Assembly: GCA_945910005.1 (NCBI GenBank)
Contig: OX246740.1
Location: 54,094,638 to 54,158,637 of the forward strand
From: Isoperla grammatica
Lineage: Eukaryota > Arthropoda > Insecta > Plecoptera > Perlodidae
Reading direction: 5' to 3'
DNA length: 64,000 bases
In this document: one piece after another, positions 1 to 11,696 of the stretch
Layout of the letters: the number at the start of each line of letters is the position of its first letter
Position numbering within the stretch: the stretch's first letter is position 1
Position numbers and translations under genes: made by a program
The notes under the pieces: generated by a model
The model's database searches: none
What the model saw: the letters and a program-made list of their open reading frames with translations, nothing else
What the model was told of the DNA's origin: nothing

Positions 1-855
1 GTCTATAAGCTAAGTCTACAAGTTTCATTTCTCTGTTTACAAGTCTTGAAACAGAACAAATACAGATGGCGTAGATGCGTAATGACGTCACTAACAGATT
101 GATTCTGATTGGTTGTTGAAGATATATCGATGTTCGTGAAGTGAAAGAAACACCTGCGGATCTCAGTTAGGTATAGACGTGTTGTTAACACATTGACAAC
201 GAGATACTTCCTAAACGGTTGTAAAGCAACAAGTGATTAGCAAAAAAAATAACAAACGTAACTAATTTACTCTCAACATCCTCATATAAGTGAATCGACC
301 ATAATCAATTTTGAAAACTGTTTCATTTCAATGTGATTGGTCACCTAAAGATGATGACGTCGTGCTCCGTTTTCCCGCCATAATAATGTGCTGAATTTCC
401 AGCTAACTTTTTATGAATGGAAATCTTTTACTAAAATTTGCAATTTCAATATTATTGAAATCAGAACGAAGTAAATTAAAACGGAAACATAGTAGAACAG
501 GTAAAACGTTATATAAGACCTAGTAATTGGACTGAACACTGTTCCTTGTCAAGATAAAAACAATTAAAAACCGCAATATTTCGAACCCTTATCAGAGCTC
601 TTCAACGGGCGAAAACACACAGAAGACACAACAAAGTCAGTTTTAGAAGTTTGCCTTTATAGATGCGATAATGCAACGATATTCACTATATTCTCGCACG
701 TCGGTAACCAACGCTTTGCTCCTTGTTTCTACCTGAGACCAACGTGTGTGTGTTTACTCAGGCTAATGAGCAGCCAAGACATTGTCTAGGCCTACTCGAA
801 GGCCGCCCTGTATATCTGCAAGAGAGACTCGACACAACGATCGAGCGAGGGCACA
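1..855. other. Intergenic or intronic DNA, no gene seen
   Basis: AT-rich sequence with stops in all frames and no recognisable protein. It holds one TGACGTCA palindrome at 83-90. Nothing else is supported. Confidence 0.6.
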
Positions 856-1067
856 GCGGTTCTCTTAAGATGATGATGATATTTGGGGTTTTACGTCCCA
901 TATTTTTGCAACGAGGCTAATCGAGACGATGAGTGGGTGATTATGGGGATGAAAAAGCGCCACATGACATCCATGCCCAAGCCAGGATTCGAACCTGGAA
1001 CGCAGAGACCGCGGATTACTAGACCAACGCCTAATCGACCTCGGCCAACTGCGCCGGCGGTTCTCTT
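856..1067 (-). mobile_element. tRNA-derived SINE with 11-bp target-site duplications
   Basis: An 11-bp direct repeat, GCGGTTCTCTT, flanks the element at 856-866 and 1057-1067. Read on the minus strand, it starts (about 1056) with a tRNA-like head. That head has an A-box-like TGGCCGAGGTCGATTAGGCG and a perfect B-box-like GGTTCGAATCC near 994-1004. A body follows, then a tail reading GACGTAAAACCCCAAATATC that ends in (ATC)n at about 867-880. The tRNA part most resembles a class II (Ser-like) tRNA, but its acceptor ends do not pair, so it is not a functional tRNA gene. A head, body, short-repeat tail and matching target duplications are the standard structure of a LINE-mobilised SINE. The short reading frames on both strands here are incidental. 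Confidence 0.85.
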
Positions 1068-1395
1068 TAGTTTCAGCAAACTACATTTTATAAAACTTAT
1101 TGAACGCCCAATTAAACGCGCGTACAAGACAAACGAAAGTAAATCGTAATTCATTGACATCTACAACCATGTATATGAATATTTACCGTATAGTATAGTA
1201 AAGTTGTACACAACTTGCGAACACTTGAGAAAGAAAATATATAAATTGTTTTGAAGAATCAAACTGATGACACATTAAATTAAACCCTAAAAAAAGACAC
1301 TAACACATCATGGTCGAAGACAGAGGATAAGTTAAGAATGTCAACAGGACAGTTTTGCATTCTTTCAGGCACATTCCGTAGACTACTTGTGGTAA

Positions 1396-1665
1396 TTACT
1401 ACAACTACTACTTATTTTTCGTAGGAATCCTTGTTGCTGTAGGTAATTGTACACCTGCTTTACCTAATGTGGTATGTTCGGATGACTACATGTGGATAGT
1501 TGGGACGGAATGTCCGAGGACGTTTAGTAGGAATCAATCGCAATGGCATTCACCTTAAGACTGAGAAAAACTTAGAAAAAAATCATTCCGTTTAAAATGC
1601 CCAGTGTCCGGAATCGAACCGGTGACCTCCAGAAATAGAGTCACCTCTATCGGTTGACCACGTAC
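1396..1665 (-). mobile_element. SINE family A, copy 1 (internally deleted head)
   Basis: On the minus strand this matches the element at 10033-10311: head CCGATAGAGGTG, B-box CGGTTCGATTCC, a central region, a conserved GGACATTCC-type block, and an ATTCCTACGAAA 3' end next to ACTACTACTT-like repeats. Compared with the 10 kb copy, the head lacks about 22 bases spanning most of the A-box and anticodon arm, so internal Pol III transcription is probably lost. No clear target-site duplication was found. Confidence 0.7.
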
Positions 1666-1867
1666 ACGTAACCCAAAGAGATAGAGTTGCAAAGATTCCT
1701 ACCAATAGTAGTTAAATATTACTTATATAAGTTAACGTAAGCGACGAAGTATCAAGCCATGTTATGCTGTCGATCGTCATCGCTGTAAAATTCTCATACG
1801 ATACGGTCGCTCCACACGGTCTATTTTCCCAGTACCTGCTTAAAGGCTTCTAGCAACACCAAAAGAC

Positions 1868-2159
1868 AACAATGAAACAAATGAATTGAATCGATGGACA
1901 AACAACAAGCTGTCCAAAAATAATTTCTTCTGATTTTGGAAAACAAAACAAAAAACAAACAAATACACATACAAAACTTTCACTTAGTCGTTGTCCATCA
2001 TTAAAAGTTTTAAATGGCGAGTAGTTACTATTGCTACACTTGTTTTTATTTGTATGGTTGCAATTTTATTATTTTGACAGCTGATTGTTTGTCCATCAGT
2101 TCAATTCATTTGTTCCATTGTTGTAGTCCGGATGTGACGTCAGTTGCGGGTTCCCTATA
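1868..2159. mobile_element. Foldback/MITE family B, copy 1
   Basis: The two ends are inverted copies of each other: the left arm runs CAATGAAACAAATGAATTGA... and CGATGGACAAACAA, and the right arm carries TTGTTTGTCCATCAGTTC and CAATTCATTTGTTCCATTG. The inner part is AT-rich. A second copy at 21547-21855 matches along its length, including CAAAACTTTCAC, TTTTATTATTTTGACAGCT and the right end TGACGTCAGTTG...TTCCCTATA. No transposase frame is present, so this is a non-autonomous DNA element. Confidence 0.8.
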
Positions 2160-3030
2160 GTTCTCTTGCTGCGCGGAATTTGCCCTGACAACGCCTACCA
2201 ACAGACGCACTGATTGTATCACTACAATATGCCGGGCATGCTGAGAACGAGATGCAACTAGATTTAGCTTGGTATTTGTCACATACGTCACTTCACAAGA
2301 CAATCTATGACGTCATTACCTCGCTAGATATGTCGAGGTGACTATACCACCTGTAACCCATTCTTCTCTCCACCTCGCTTCAAAAACTGCAGTAGCGTAC
2401 ACGAAACCAATCACTACATAATCAATAGCGTAACGCGAAACATGAGTTGCACAATTTTTAGCTATTAGACAATTAGTTTTTTAAATTTATTTATAGCACG
2501 AGTGCTTTTTTTTATATACTCGTGTTTCACGAGATCATGCTTGTAACTGAAGTGAGTGCTATTTCTTATCTCATCGACGCGCTTTGAAAACAAATCTGCG
2601 TAACACGAGCTCCACATTGGTTGAATAAAACATCGACAAATCAAAAACCAAACTATCAAAAAAGTGGTCGATTAATGAGGTATATCAAAAATACAATTTG
2701 TGTGTACACTGTACAGTCCGTTTCGATTACAAACAATTTCCATCTAATTTTTTTTAGAAAATTACACTTTACCTGTGTTTATCACAACTATATTAAAAAA
2801 TTAAGATTCGTCGAATTTCTCTCCCAAGATCAAACATACAAATACTTATGAAGTTATGCTAGAGGCCGAGTTCAATTGCAAATGCATAATAAGGCAGACG
2901 TGCTCCCTTCATACACAACCGATTCCGCTTTAGAGAAACGTAATAGATAAACATTTATATTTTATTTAAATGGATACACCCGTATAAGGAATCCTGCCGC
3001 AATAACAGTCGTGTTAATATGTTGAGAATT
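2160..3030. other. No gene seen
   Basis: AT-rich sequence with no supported gene. A TGACGTCA site lies at 2308-2315. The short frames on either strand around 2465-2851 resemble no protein I recognise. Confidence 0.55.
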
Positions 3031-3032
3031 GC

Positions 3033-3170
3033 ATGTATTTAGCGAGCGGTGTAATCCTACTGACGACAGAGCGGCGGTGCGTTAAGATGTATTTAGCAGG
3101 CGGTGTAACTCAACAGACCATCGCCCCTCACAGAAGTGTATTCAGCAAGCGGTGGAACCGCAATGCAGTA
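3033..3170. repeat. Diverged tandem repeat, units of 51-54 bp
   Basis: Three unit starts, ATGTATTTAGCGAGCGGTGT at 3033, ATGTATTTAGCAGGCGGTGT at 3087 and TGTATTCAGCAAGCGGTGGA at 3137, are spaced 54 and about 50 bp apart. The rest of each unit is more diverged. No function is apparent. Confidence 0.6.
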
Positions 3171-3915
3171 AAGAAGGTTCACGCCTCGGAACGGACATTT
3201 ATCGGCGATTGACCGTGTCCCGGCCCATCAACTTTGTTTTTAAATCGTTCGTTTAGTCGACGCGTGGAACATAATTTGAACCTGTGCCACTAATTTAGAT
3301 GATGTTGCGGAAATAATCCCAATGAATAGAATACAACTTTGAATCGGCGGACGTTTTAATTCGCACTGTGGGGGGTTTTCCAAATTACAGTTGTCAGACG
3401 TTTTAAAATAAATAGCTTTTTACCCGTTAAAAAAAATAGGACTAAACAGAACAAGTAGACATTTTAATTCGTGTTTTGTTTTTACTCTATATGAAAAAAC
3501 TACAACTTACAAATGGAAGACGTATTAATTTGAGACTTAATTCCTTTCTCTATTAAAAAAAATCTATCCCCATAGACCTTTAAAGTGTAATTATACGTAG
3601 AGCCAACATCCTAAAACATATTAAACTGACGTCGTAATGATGAAAACGCACCTCCATCAGCTGGCACAATTTTTTCCTTAGGTTTTTCCCGGTGTTGCTT
3701 TTCGTTTGAAATCTTGTGAAGAAACACAGTTGATGCTAATTAATAATGAGTACATCTATAAACGCGGCGTAAGGATACCGCCTTTACAGCCTCGCCTTAA
3801 ACCGCAATATTCTCGGAGGGAATCAAGACGAGGTGGGTAGACAAATCACCTGGTTTCACCGACAAGACTGATTGTGTGCAATGTTGTATACGAGGTGCAT
3901 TTCACGATGCTAGAC
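3171..3915. other. No gene seen
   Basis: AT-rich, apparently single-copy sequence with no long frame and no repeat that I recognise. Confidence 0.5.
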
Positions 3916-3916
3916 A

Positions 3917-4203
3917 TGAAGGGTTTGTGACGTCACATAGTCGCTTAGCTTGGGCAAACAATCGGTCGCTAGGCCACTTCATTGTTGCATCTGTGATCAA
4001 TGTTTGTTACAGAACAAAACACGGCCATGTGCCTATTTTTCTACCCTAATCGTACTTTAGTACAAGACTCAGTTCCAAAAATAGCCGTGTGGCCGTGTTT
4101 TGTTTCGGACAAACAATGAATATGCACCAATCAACGAAAGATACAACAATCGAGTTGCCTAGCAACGCAATGTTTGTCCGCCTTTGATGTCACAACCCGT
4201 TCA
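3917..4203. mobile_element. 287-bp foldback element with long inverted arms
   Basis: The arms are imperfect inverted repeats of about 130 bp. The outer ends are TGAAGGGTTTGTGACGTCAC on the left and GATGTCACAACCCGTTCA on the right. The inner ends are ACAAAACACGGCCATGTG and GTGTGGCCGTGTTTTGT. The short loop lies near 4045-4075. No coding capacity is seen. This is the structure of a non-autonomous foldback or MITE element. The family is not identified and no clear target-site duplication is visible. Confidence 0.75.
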
Positions 4204-4466
4204 ATTGAGTCTTGTGATTTTATAGAAATATTGCAAACTTATGAAATAGACAAATAGACTCAAAAACTGAACCATATCTTCACTAATGTGTGACGTCACA
4301 GCGATCCAGATCTCAACAATGAATCAATGAGAACTGACAGAGTAAGCCTCGAATAATATTGTTATAGGTATACGCGAAAATTTAGATGTCACAGATAAAT
4401 GAAACAGTAGACTTTTTGGATTTAGACAGGTAAAATCTTTTGAAATCACAATCTGTGACGTATCAC

Positions 4467-4505
4467 GGTGTGCCACAGGGATGCGCTTAAGAACCACTGT
4501 CATTC
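4467..4505 (+). pseudogene. Short reverse-transcriptase-like relic
   Basis: Reading from 4467 gives G-V-P-Q-G-C-A-stop-E-P-L-S-F. This resembles the conserved reverse-transcriptase segment G-V-P-Q-G-x-V-L-G-P-L-L-F of non-LTR retrotransposons, with a stop in the middle. Nothing else of the enzyme is recognisable nearby. On its own this could be chance. It gains weight from the similar motifs at 5267, 5429, 5602 and 19406-19729. Confidence 0.3.
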
Positions 4506-4999
4506 TCACGGAGAGTCAACCTTATGAGATCGCTGAACCAAGCTCGACGAATACTTGATACCCAAGATATTGGGTTGCAGTGGCTCCTAATCGAACAGAC
4601 AGACATCGCCCCCCCCCCCCCCCTCCCAAAACTCTCTAAGAACCGCCGCGAATGTAAATAAGAGCAACACAGAGAGAGAGAGAGAACAATCGTGCCATTG
4701 TTCACTTGGGACACCAACCAACCAGATGGCTCCCGAAAAAAGAACACCAAACAACTCCACTGCGGGTTTAAGATGATGGGAATACATATGGATGAGATGT
4801 GTGTACGTGTGTGTGCCTCGCGTTCCGAGGACTTATGAACGGTGCTGTACACACGTGTCTCTCTCGTGTGCAACGCGACCGGCATTTGAACCCAGAAAAC
4901 AAGAAACACAAGCATACACTCATATAGCCTCGGTTTAAGCAACGAGACCAATCGAGAAGGGATTCAATACACTTTTAATACAATTAAATAAATTTGTTA

Positions 5000-5090
5000 T
5001 TTATTGTCTATTCAACCAGATACAAGAACTGATTTTCAGTGGGGGTGGGGCGGGGGGGGGGGGGGGCGGAGGCATTATATCCTATATGCT
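5000..5090 (-). repeat. Dispersed repeat family D, copy 1 (C-tract plus conserved 20-mer)
   Basis: On the minus strand a long C run (G 5052-5066 on the plus strand) is followed by CCCACTGAAAATCAGTTCTT and then AT-rich sequence. The same CCCACTGAAAATCAGTTCTT core occurs at 42063 and, diverged, at 63783. The element boundaries are not determined. Confidence 0.6.
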
Positions 5091-5156
5091 TTTTTCCTAT
5101 AAGGCTCAACGTTAGCCAACGTTTGATAGAGATCGATTCGAGTCAATAGCCCCAGA

Positions 5157-5230
5157 CCGAACCGGGCATCGAACACTGAACATTCTGCATTGAAACCAGG
5201 ACCAATCCACTACTAGACCGATCGGTACAG
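5157..5230 (-). repeat. tRNA-like sequence (degenerate)
   Basis: The minus strand reads GGTCTAGTAGTGGATTGG (A-box-like) followed about 40 bases later by AGTGTTCGATGCCC (B-box-like). It is probably a SINE head or tRNA pseudogene. The arms do not fold into a full cloverleaf by eye. Confidence 0.4.
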
Positions 5231-5266
5231 TAGCAGTGTCCATATATTCCGGTAGTATCATTCAAC

Positions 5267-5640
5267 GGAGTGTCTCAGGGATGTGTCTACGGACCTTTCC
5301 TATTTGACACTTATTTTAATCCGGTGTCAAGTTCTTACGAAACCATACGTTGGTTACTAATTTATTACATTTAGTTAGCATTCTTAAAATATTACTAAAA
5401 CACGCAACGTTTGGAGTGAGATTACCTTGGAGTGCATCAGGGATGTGTCTAGGGACCTTTTCTATTTGAATTTTTTTGTAATCCGGTGTATAATTCATAC
5501 GAAATCACACGTTGGTTACTAATTTATTATATTTGGTTAGCATTCTCAAGATATTACTAAAACACGTTACGTTTGTGTGGTTTTAACAGTGAGACTACCT
5601 TGCAGTGCATCAGGGGTGTGTCTAGGTACCTTGCGCATGC
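5267..5640 (+). repeat. Tandem repeat carrying a reverse-transcriptase-like motif in each unit
   Basis: Two full units and a partial third start at 5267, 5429 and 5602 (spacing 162 and 173 bp). The units share CGTTGGTTACTAATTTATTA and ATATTACTAAAACACG. Each begins with a variant of the reverse-transcriptase palm motif. Unit 1 reads G-V-S-Q-G-C-V-Y-G-P-F-L-F, followed by a Y-F-N that recalls the Y-x-N-D which normally comes next. Unit 2 reads G-V-H-Q-G-C-V-stop-G-P-F-L-F. Unit 3 reads A-V-H-Q-G-C-V-stop and then decays. The rest of each unit shows no other reverse-transcriptase block. The best guess is a tandemly amplified retrotransposon fragment; chance resemblance in an unrelated repeat is possible. 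Confidence 0.6.
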
Positions 5641-7640
5641 GCACACGTCGTATACATAATCTGTATCGGTATGTCGATAATGACAAGGTAAATATTAGTC
5701 CAGGCTTGAGTCGAGTTGAGTGACAACCAAGGAGGCCGCGAAGGCCACGTGACGTGCGTACTGTGACGTCACTCTCTCGTGCGTCAGAGCTGTCTGTGGG
5801 CGGGGCGAGGCGAGGCGACAGGATATATCATCTCAATCCATCCATCCATACACATTCGTATCAAACGAGAGAACAAGTCGGGCACAGATAAGACGCAGTG
5901 GATGGGATTATGGGATGGTATCTGTGTGTGTTGAGGGGGGAGGGGGGAGGAGAAGTAATAGATAATGGCTGGGGGGGGGGGAGGTGGTTTTATGAATCGG
6001 GAACTATGATCATGGATCTAATACAGAGCAAGCAGTTAAGACTTATTTGGCAGGATCCTATTTCTCCAGAAAGAAAACATTAGATGTAACACATAATTAA
6101 TATATTCTCAATTATTAGTGATAATGAATACAACATTCTTGATTTTAATAAAAGTCGAAATTTTCCTACGTTTTCCCTACTAGCTGGTTTGAAATTTATA
6201 TAAATTACATCAACTTTAAGCGTACGTTAACATACCTGCGTGACATACAACAGAGTTTGACGGGCTGTCATTATAAATTACGTAATGTCGCACATAGTAG
6301 CGATTTGTAAGAGAACCTGAGTATATTCATTTAATTTGATTCCTTTCAATTGTTTGTGATAAATGGAGTTAATTTACCGAACATGCATGGCATAAATATA
6401 CTATAACAACCATTGTTCTTTCTGTTGTTGACAACGTTTCATGGTTTCATCAAACGTTTTCTAAGTACCTATTAAGGCTGCTGTCTGAGTGATGCGTGTA
6501 AACACATCCACCCCAAAAGTCGGGCCCTAAAACAGCAAATAAGCAATTAATACTTGAAATGGGCGCCACCTAGAACTCTGTGTGCAATATCCCATGTTGG
6601 AACGTTTTGGGAAGTTACGCGATTTCGTCAGAATACCACAAAATGGTTTAACCGCGACTATCAAAAATATAAGTGTTCACATATCTGTAAACCGCAAACT
6701 ACTACAAAGTGTAGATTCTCTTCTGAACAGATTCGTCCCGAATTCCACATTCACAACTAAAAAGCGTTAATACCAACCTTGCCGTGACAAATCTGGAAAC
6801 GTTTTCGTTATTCTCATAACAAGTGTTACCAATTAATTTTTTTTCTTACAACCAAACAAAATCGTTTCTAAGAGATCCACTTTAAAGAATATTTTGAGAT
6901 CAACGAGAGAGTAAAAGAAAAGCAGAAACGTGATGAAATGTAGACATGGGACAATTTAAGAATATCCAAGTTGATGCTAAATAAGTTTCACTCCAAACAT
7001 TGTGTTCGTTATAAAAAAAAAAAAAAAAAAACAAGTTTAGAAAAGTCGATTTCACGAACACACGACAATGGGACCGTTCAAAAATATATTTATGACTCGA
7101 GAAACAACAATGAGTTTTACAAATGGTGGGGGTCAAAAAAAACAAAAAACGGGGGAATTACCACAAAAACGAAGTAGCGACATTGTCCACCGAAACAAGT
7201 GCAGCAGTCCAAGAGCGATTAGTCGTGGTATGAATTGCAAGCGAGGCGAGGAGACCTGTTGAATGCATGTCCAGACGAACAAGTAGACGAGATGATGGCT
7301 GGACGGCCGAGTGACAGCCGGTGTCGTGCTAGGGACTTGAGTACACTCACCGCCCTGCATGATACACATACGTCGGCGGGACAGTACAGATATCTCCTTT
7401 ATCGACATCTGTTCTGGCTAGTTTGTGAGCTCAAGCACTCTCCTTTTAGACGGTTCAATGTTCCGATCAAGTTTCATTGAATTCTAGGACAAAAACGAAT
7501 CAAAGATTGTGGAGTATTGCTGTATTTTAATATGCACGTATGTTTTGATGCTTTGAATTCAAGGAAACTTGAACGAAACGTTACGATCCCGAGAGTTTCG
7601 TCGGTGGAAGCGTATGCTTCTGGTATAGGGCCACCCTAGC
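5641..7640. other. No gene seen; G-rich and A-rich tracts
   Basis: A CpG-richer patch with TGACGTCA (5764-5771) lies near 5730-5830, followed by purine-rich G tracts at 5935-5983 and an A run at about 7012-7031. The short frames at 6554-7480 overlap on both strands and resemble nothing known. Confidence 0.5.
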
Positions 7641-7800
7641 CGTACAGGTCGAGGTGAATGGAGAAGCCAGACGAAAGACAGTCAACGTCCTCCCCTTTCC
7701 CTTTTCCTCCCCTTTACGTCCTACTTGTCCGTTCCTTTCTCCAAACACCCCCGCGACGTCATACGATCATAGTTGTCGAATACGTCGTTAAACAAAATAT
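7640..7800 (+). repeat. Dispersed repeat family C, copy 1 (CT-rich body, conserved 3' end)
   Basis: A CT-rich stretch (CCTCCCCTTTCCCTTTTCC near 7690) leads into GACGTCATACGATCATAG and then TTGTCGAATACGTCGTTAA at about 7774-7792. The same ending occurs at 42774-42820 and, inverted, at 48765-48800. The arrangement suits the 3' part of a SINE or LINE, but no head was identified. Confidence 0.6.
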
Positions 7801-10023
7801 GTGAACAAACATAATAAAAAAAAAATCAATAAACGAACTCTTCAACGAAAATGTCATCATACCGTAAACACAAACGTCGAAATTGACTCGCTAATCTATT
7901 AGGTTGTAAAACAGAATAAATGCTTCTTCTTGAAGCAATTCAAATACAGACATTGCAGTGAAGATAAAACCGCAATAAAATAGACAAGTCTTGCACCATA
8001 GCAAGACGATCAAAAAAGAAAGTGAAGAAGTTAAAGAAGCTGCGATGTTGTGTGTGAGTGTGATTAAAATGAACGGCGAGTCAAAACATTACTGTAACAC
8101 GTTAATTTCGCGCGACTAATTAACTGGAACTAATGATCGTGTATGATGATTGTATAATTGTATAACTGACTAGTGTAACGGCGTAACCAGCCCACTGAGA
8201 CAATGCTAATACATACATTGATTGCACTAACAACTACAAAACGATATTACCATGTGAGTGAATAATGAGTTAATCGCTGTGAGAAAGTTTTATCACTCCG
8301 TACATTTTAAACAGCTTTTAAAATAGGTACCTCGTAACAAACATTACAAGCTACAGAGGTGTTGAACTCAATCAAGCCATCATGGCCATTGAGTAAATTA
8401 CTTTTCGAAACAACAACACGAATAAGCGATCCAAAAATTCTCCCGTCCCCGATCTTTTAATTCTCTCTAACGCTTAATTTGTTTCCATTGGCCAAAAGTG
8501 ACGTCATCAAACTGTGGCGCCGCTTAACGGGTCGGCTACAAAACAAAACAACCTGTAAAGAGGACGATCCCGATAAAAACCGCCAGATTATAAACGCCCA
8601 CAATATATTTTATTAGTGCAACATTAATGAAGTTGTATTATACCCGAATCGTGTTAAAGCGCAGTTTCGCATACTACGCATCCGGTCTGTATAATAAATC
8701 TGAAAGATATGAAAGAAGTTCTCTCTCTCTCTCTCTCTCTCTGATAGTTTCATCATCGGCGAGACCCGCCCAATAACATCGTGACCTACCCAGACACTAA
8801 TTAGTAATTACTTATCGGACTAATTAACCGCAACAACTAATTAACACGTATTGTTCGGCGAGCCGGAATCCATTCCTTTTAAGTACCTATCAAAACTGAA
8901 AAAGCTCGATCTGAAATGACGAAATGAGAATGAAAACGATCGAAGGTGTAATAGGCACGACCTGAGTGAACGTGGAACTTGTATATACGCACACATCGGT
9001 CTCTGTTCGTTTACCTGCACCAAATACACGCACAGTGTACACCAGATACATAATACTTACTCTACATGATTTTAGTGTATTATTTGGCAAAATATTCCTA
9101 TTGCGTGAGATATTGCATTTTAAATTGATATTAGAAGGCAATATAGATTATACTCCAAAATAAAATAGTGGAAAAAGTCGATTTTCCCTTAGATATGCAC
9201 CACTCTTCGACTGTGTGGTGCATTCTGTATATAAGTCAAAATTGACTAATTTGCATCACTCATTCTGAGCTAGAGTTCGCTCTTTTATTCATTTTAGAAA
9301 TGATGGTTACCATTTTCTAAAGAGCTACAGCTGTTGTAAAAATGTATCGTTGACGTAATTCGCGGCGTAGAATGTTGGTAAACGGTTATAGCTTTGATCG
9401 ATACGTGATTCGCATGACTGAATTACTAATGGACTAGTACTACAACTAATTACTATCGGCGATCGAGCGCGTCAAATCAGCACTGCTATGTGGATCGAAT
9501 GAAACAGTGGTGCTATCACGGCCGGGATCGCAACAGACGGTGCGAGAGAGCGGCTTGTTTATTAAATTAATATTCCCGATGGCCGGGAGGATATGGACGC
9601 AGCTCAGCTCGCAGCTTCCAGGAGGGTCTCTGGTGCGAGTCAGAAGTGAGCTACCTCTACGGGGTCGCGGGCAGCACAGTTAGTGTTACTACGCTTCCTC
9701 TTAAAAAAAATAAAATAAATAAAAACGGCAACTACTCTCGTCAAAAACTACTTTCAACCGCAATCTACAGAAGAAATAGTTCAAAATTTTGAATATGATT
9801 TTAGCCGTATGTTTTACAAAACGAAAACAAAAGTGCATTTCTGCTCATATTTTCCGGCAATCCGATAGCATTAGTGCATTATTTTTTTTTTCAATAAATT
9901 AAATGATATCAACAATCTACAGGCCATCTTTTGTCAATAACTTCCCACCTACTATAAAACGTTAACTTACCCAGGTTAGACCACGCACAGTACTCACTCA
10001 GGCACGCGGGTGTTGTACAGATC
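7801..10023. other. No gene seen; (CT)n and small hairpin
   Basis: A (CT)n microsatellite lies at 8720-8742. A small hairpin pairs TGCACCAC with GTGGTGCA at about 9199-9225. One TGACGTCA is at 8499-8506. No frame resembles a protein. Confidence 0.5.
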
Positions 10024-10320
10024 TATCTAAGCACCGATAGAGGTGGCTCAGCGGTAAGACGCGAGACTCTAATTCGGGAGGTCGCCGGTTCGATTCCGGC
10101 CACCGGCAGTCCTCACTGAAGGTTTTTTCCGAGGTTTTCCTCAGTCATAAAGGCGAATGCTGGGATTGAGTCCTACTAATAGCCCGCGGACATTCCTTCC
10201 CAACTATCCAAACATCCTAATAACCTAGTTAAGTCACCTGAAGAGGGGCACATCGGGTAAAGCTGGGGTGCACCCTATAACGGGCATTCCTACGAAACAT
10301 TATTATTAAATTATCTAAGC
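10024..10320 (+). mobile_element. SINE family A, copy 2 (complete, 9-bp target-site duplication)
   Basis: TATCTAAGC is repeated exactly at 10024-10032 and 10312-10320. The element between starts with a tRNA-like head, with A-box TGGCTCAGCGGTAAGACG and B-box CGGTTCGATTCC, and continues into a central domain (GGTTTTCCTCAGTCATAAAG, GCGAATGCTGGG). A shared region (CACCTGAAGAGGGGCACAT) follows, then a 3' end ATTCCTACGAAAC and a (ATT)n tail. This is a complete tRNA-derived SINE. Sister copies lie at 1396-1665 (minus) and 59335-59585 (plus). Similar central-domain wording occurs in SINEs of several invertebrates as I remember them, but I cannot verify that here. Confidence 0.9.
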
Positions 10321-11690
10321 GCGGAAGCTCCTAACCCAGCTTCCTATTATTGTGTTCGGTACCAGTCGGTGCTCTACACTCTGACAATACAACTAAACCA
10401 CGCACGAGCAAAACAATAGCAGATGATTTACAGTCTCGAGACGATCTCGATGGTCACCTGTTAACCGTGTTATTGAATAACGCATCCATTGTATGTTAAT
10501 AGTCTGCATTGCATTGTTGGCGCTCAACTAATCTTTATGTAATTTGTTTGTTTGTACGAGAGGTTGGTAAACACATAAAACTCAGAAGGAGAGCTCTCCG
10601 TATATGGAGTAACGAGTGACGTCAGAAAGAGGGGAGGAGATTTCCATTCGCTGTGTCTTTATATACGTAATGCACGATGTTGAACACTGCGATAAGCCTT
10701 TCCGCGTTCAGCGAGGATAATCGAGATGCTGCACATGGGTTTTTAGTGTAGTATTTGTAAATAACTTATCAACTATCCACCTACAAATCGTAAGACTTAA
10801 ATAGTAGGAAGAAAACAAATATATCAATGCACTATCTCAGCATTATACGGGCTTGGATACGTCCTACGTTTGTTTAGGCTGCAGAGGGCAGAATTGTGGC
10901 CCTAAATCGACCTTCTCCCGAGTAAATATCAACACATCTAGTATATATATATAATAATTATGTCAGAAAGAATGTATATACGAGTTTGAAACTTTGTCGT
11001 ATTTTCTTCTCGTTGTATTATCGTTTTGAGAAGCTCAATTTTCTGACATAGTTCTAGACAAGAATATATTTATATTTTCCTTATTAATATTTGCTTTGAT
11101 TCAGAAGTTGGGCATCTTTGTAGATGCAGACCCCAGTTTCCAATGTCTGGACTTGCACAACATTGCTGGACTGTATAGAGTATAGACCAACACAACTAAA
11201 GGCAATACGCCCGGACTAGGAAACCACGCATTATGCACACATCCATCGACAGACAGACATTTGAAACTGTGTGGGCGGATGAAATAGCTACGTCCAACTG
11301 TTCGAGAGAGTTCTATTTTAATACAGTCGCTTTAATTATTCACAAAAACTCGTTTCTTTAAAATCCACAGACTTGTCGGCAAGAAATCGGGCGAGTTCGA
11401 TGTGTGTGGATTCTAGAACGGATGTTATCGATATGTTTTGGGCACGGCCCTGTGGATGGATTAGTGTTGGATTTATTCAGATCCGAGTTTATCTAGATCG
11501 TGAAAACCTGACGTAGAACGCAGTCGTTGTTGTTGTTGTAGTTGTCATCGGCCATAGAACCGAGAAGAATAAAGAAAATACCTTTGAAAACCAATCAATA
11601 ACCGCATTCAATATTAGTTATTATCACTATCGAAAAGCGCTGTCATGAAGATCTCATTTCTCATTCCGTCACTAAAACTGTCTAGAGATA
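10321..11690. other. No gene seen
   Basis: AT-rich sequence with one TGACGTCA at 10617-10624 and no supported gene or repeat. Confidence 0.5.
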
Positions 11691-11696
11691 ATGCTT

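Noticed and set aside
973..1056. Functional serine-type tRNA gene
   Set aside because: Good A- and B-boxes but the acceptor ends do not pair, and the sequence is the head of a TSD-flanked SINE.
4487..4951. 154-codon minus-strand frame
   Set aside because: It runs through a C15 tract and a (GA)n tract, has no recognisable domain and overlaps another frame on the same strand.
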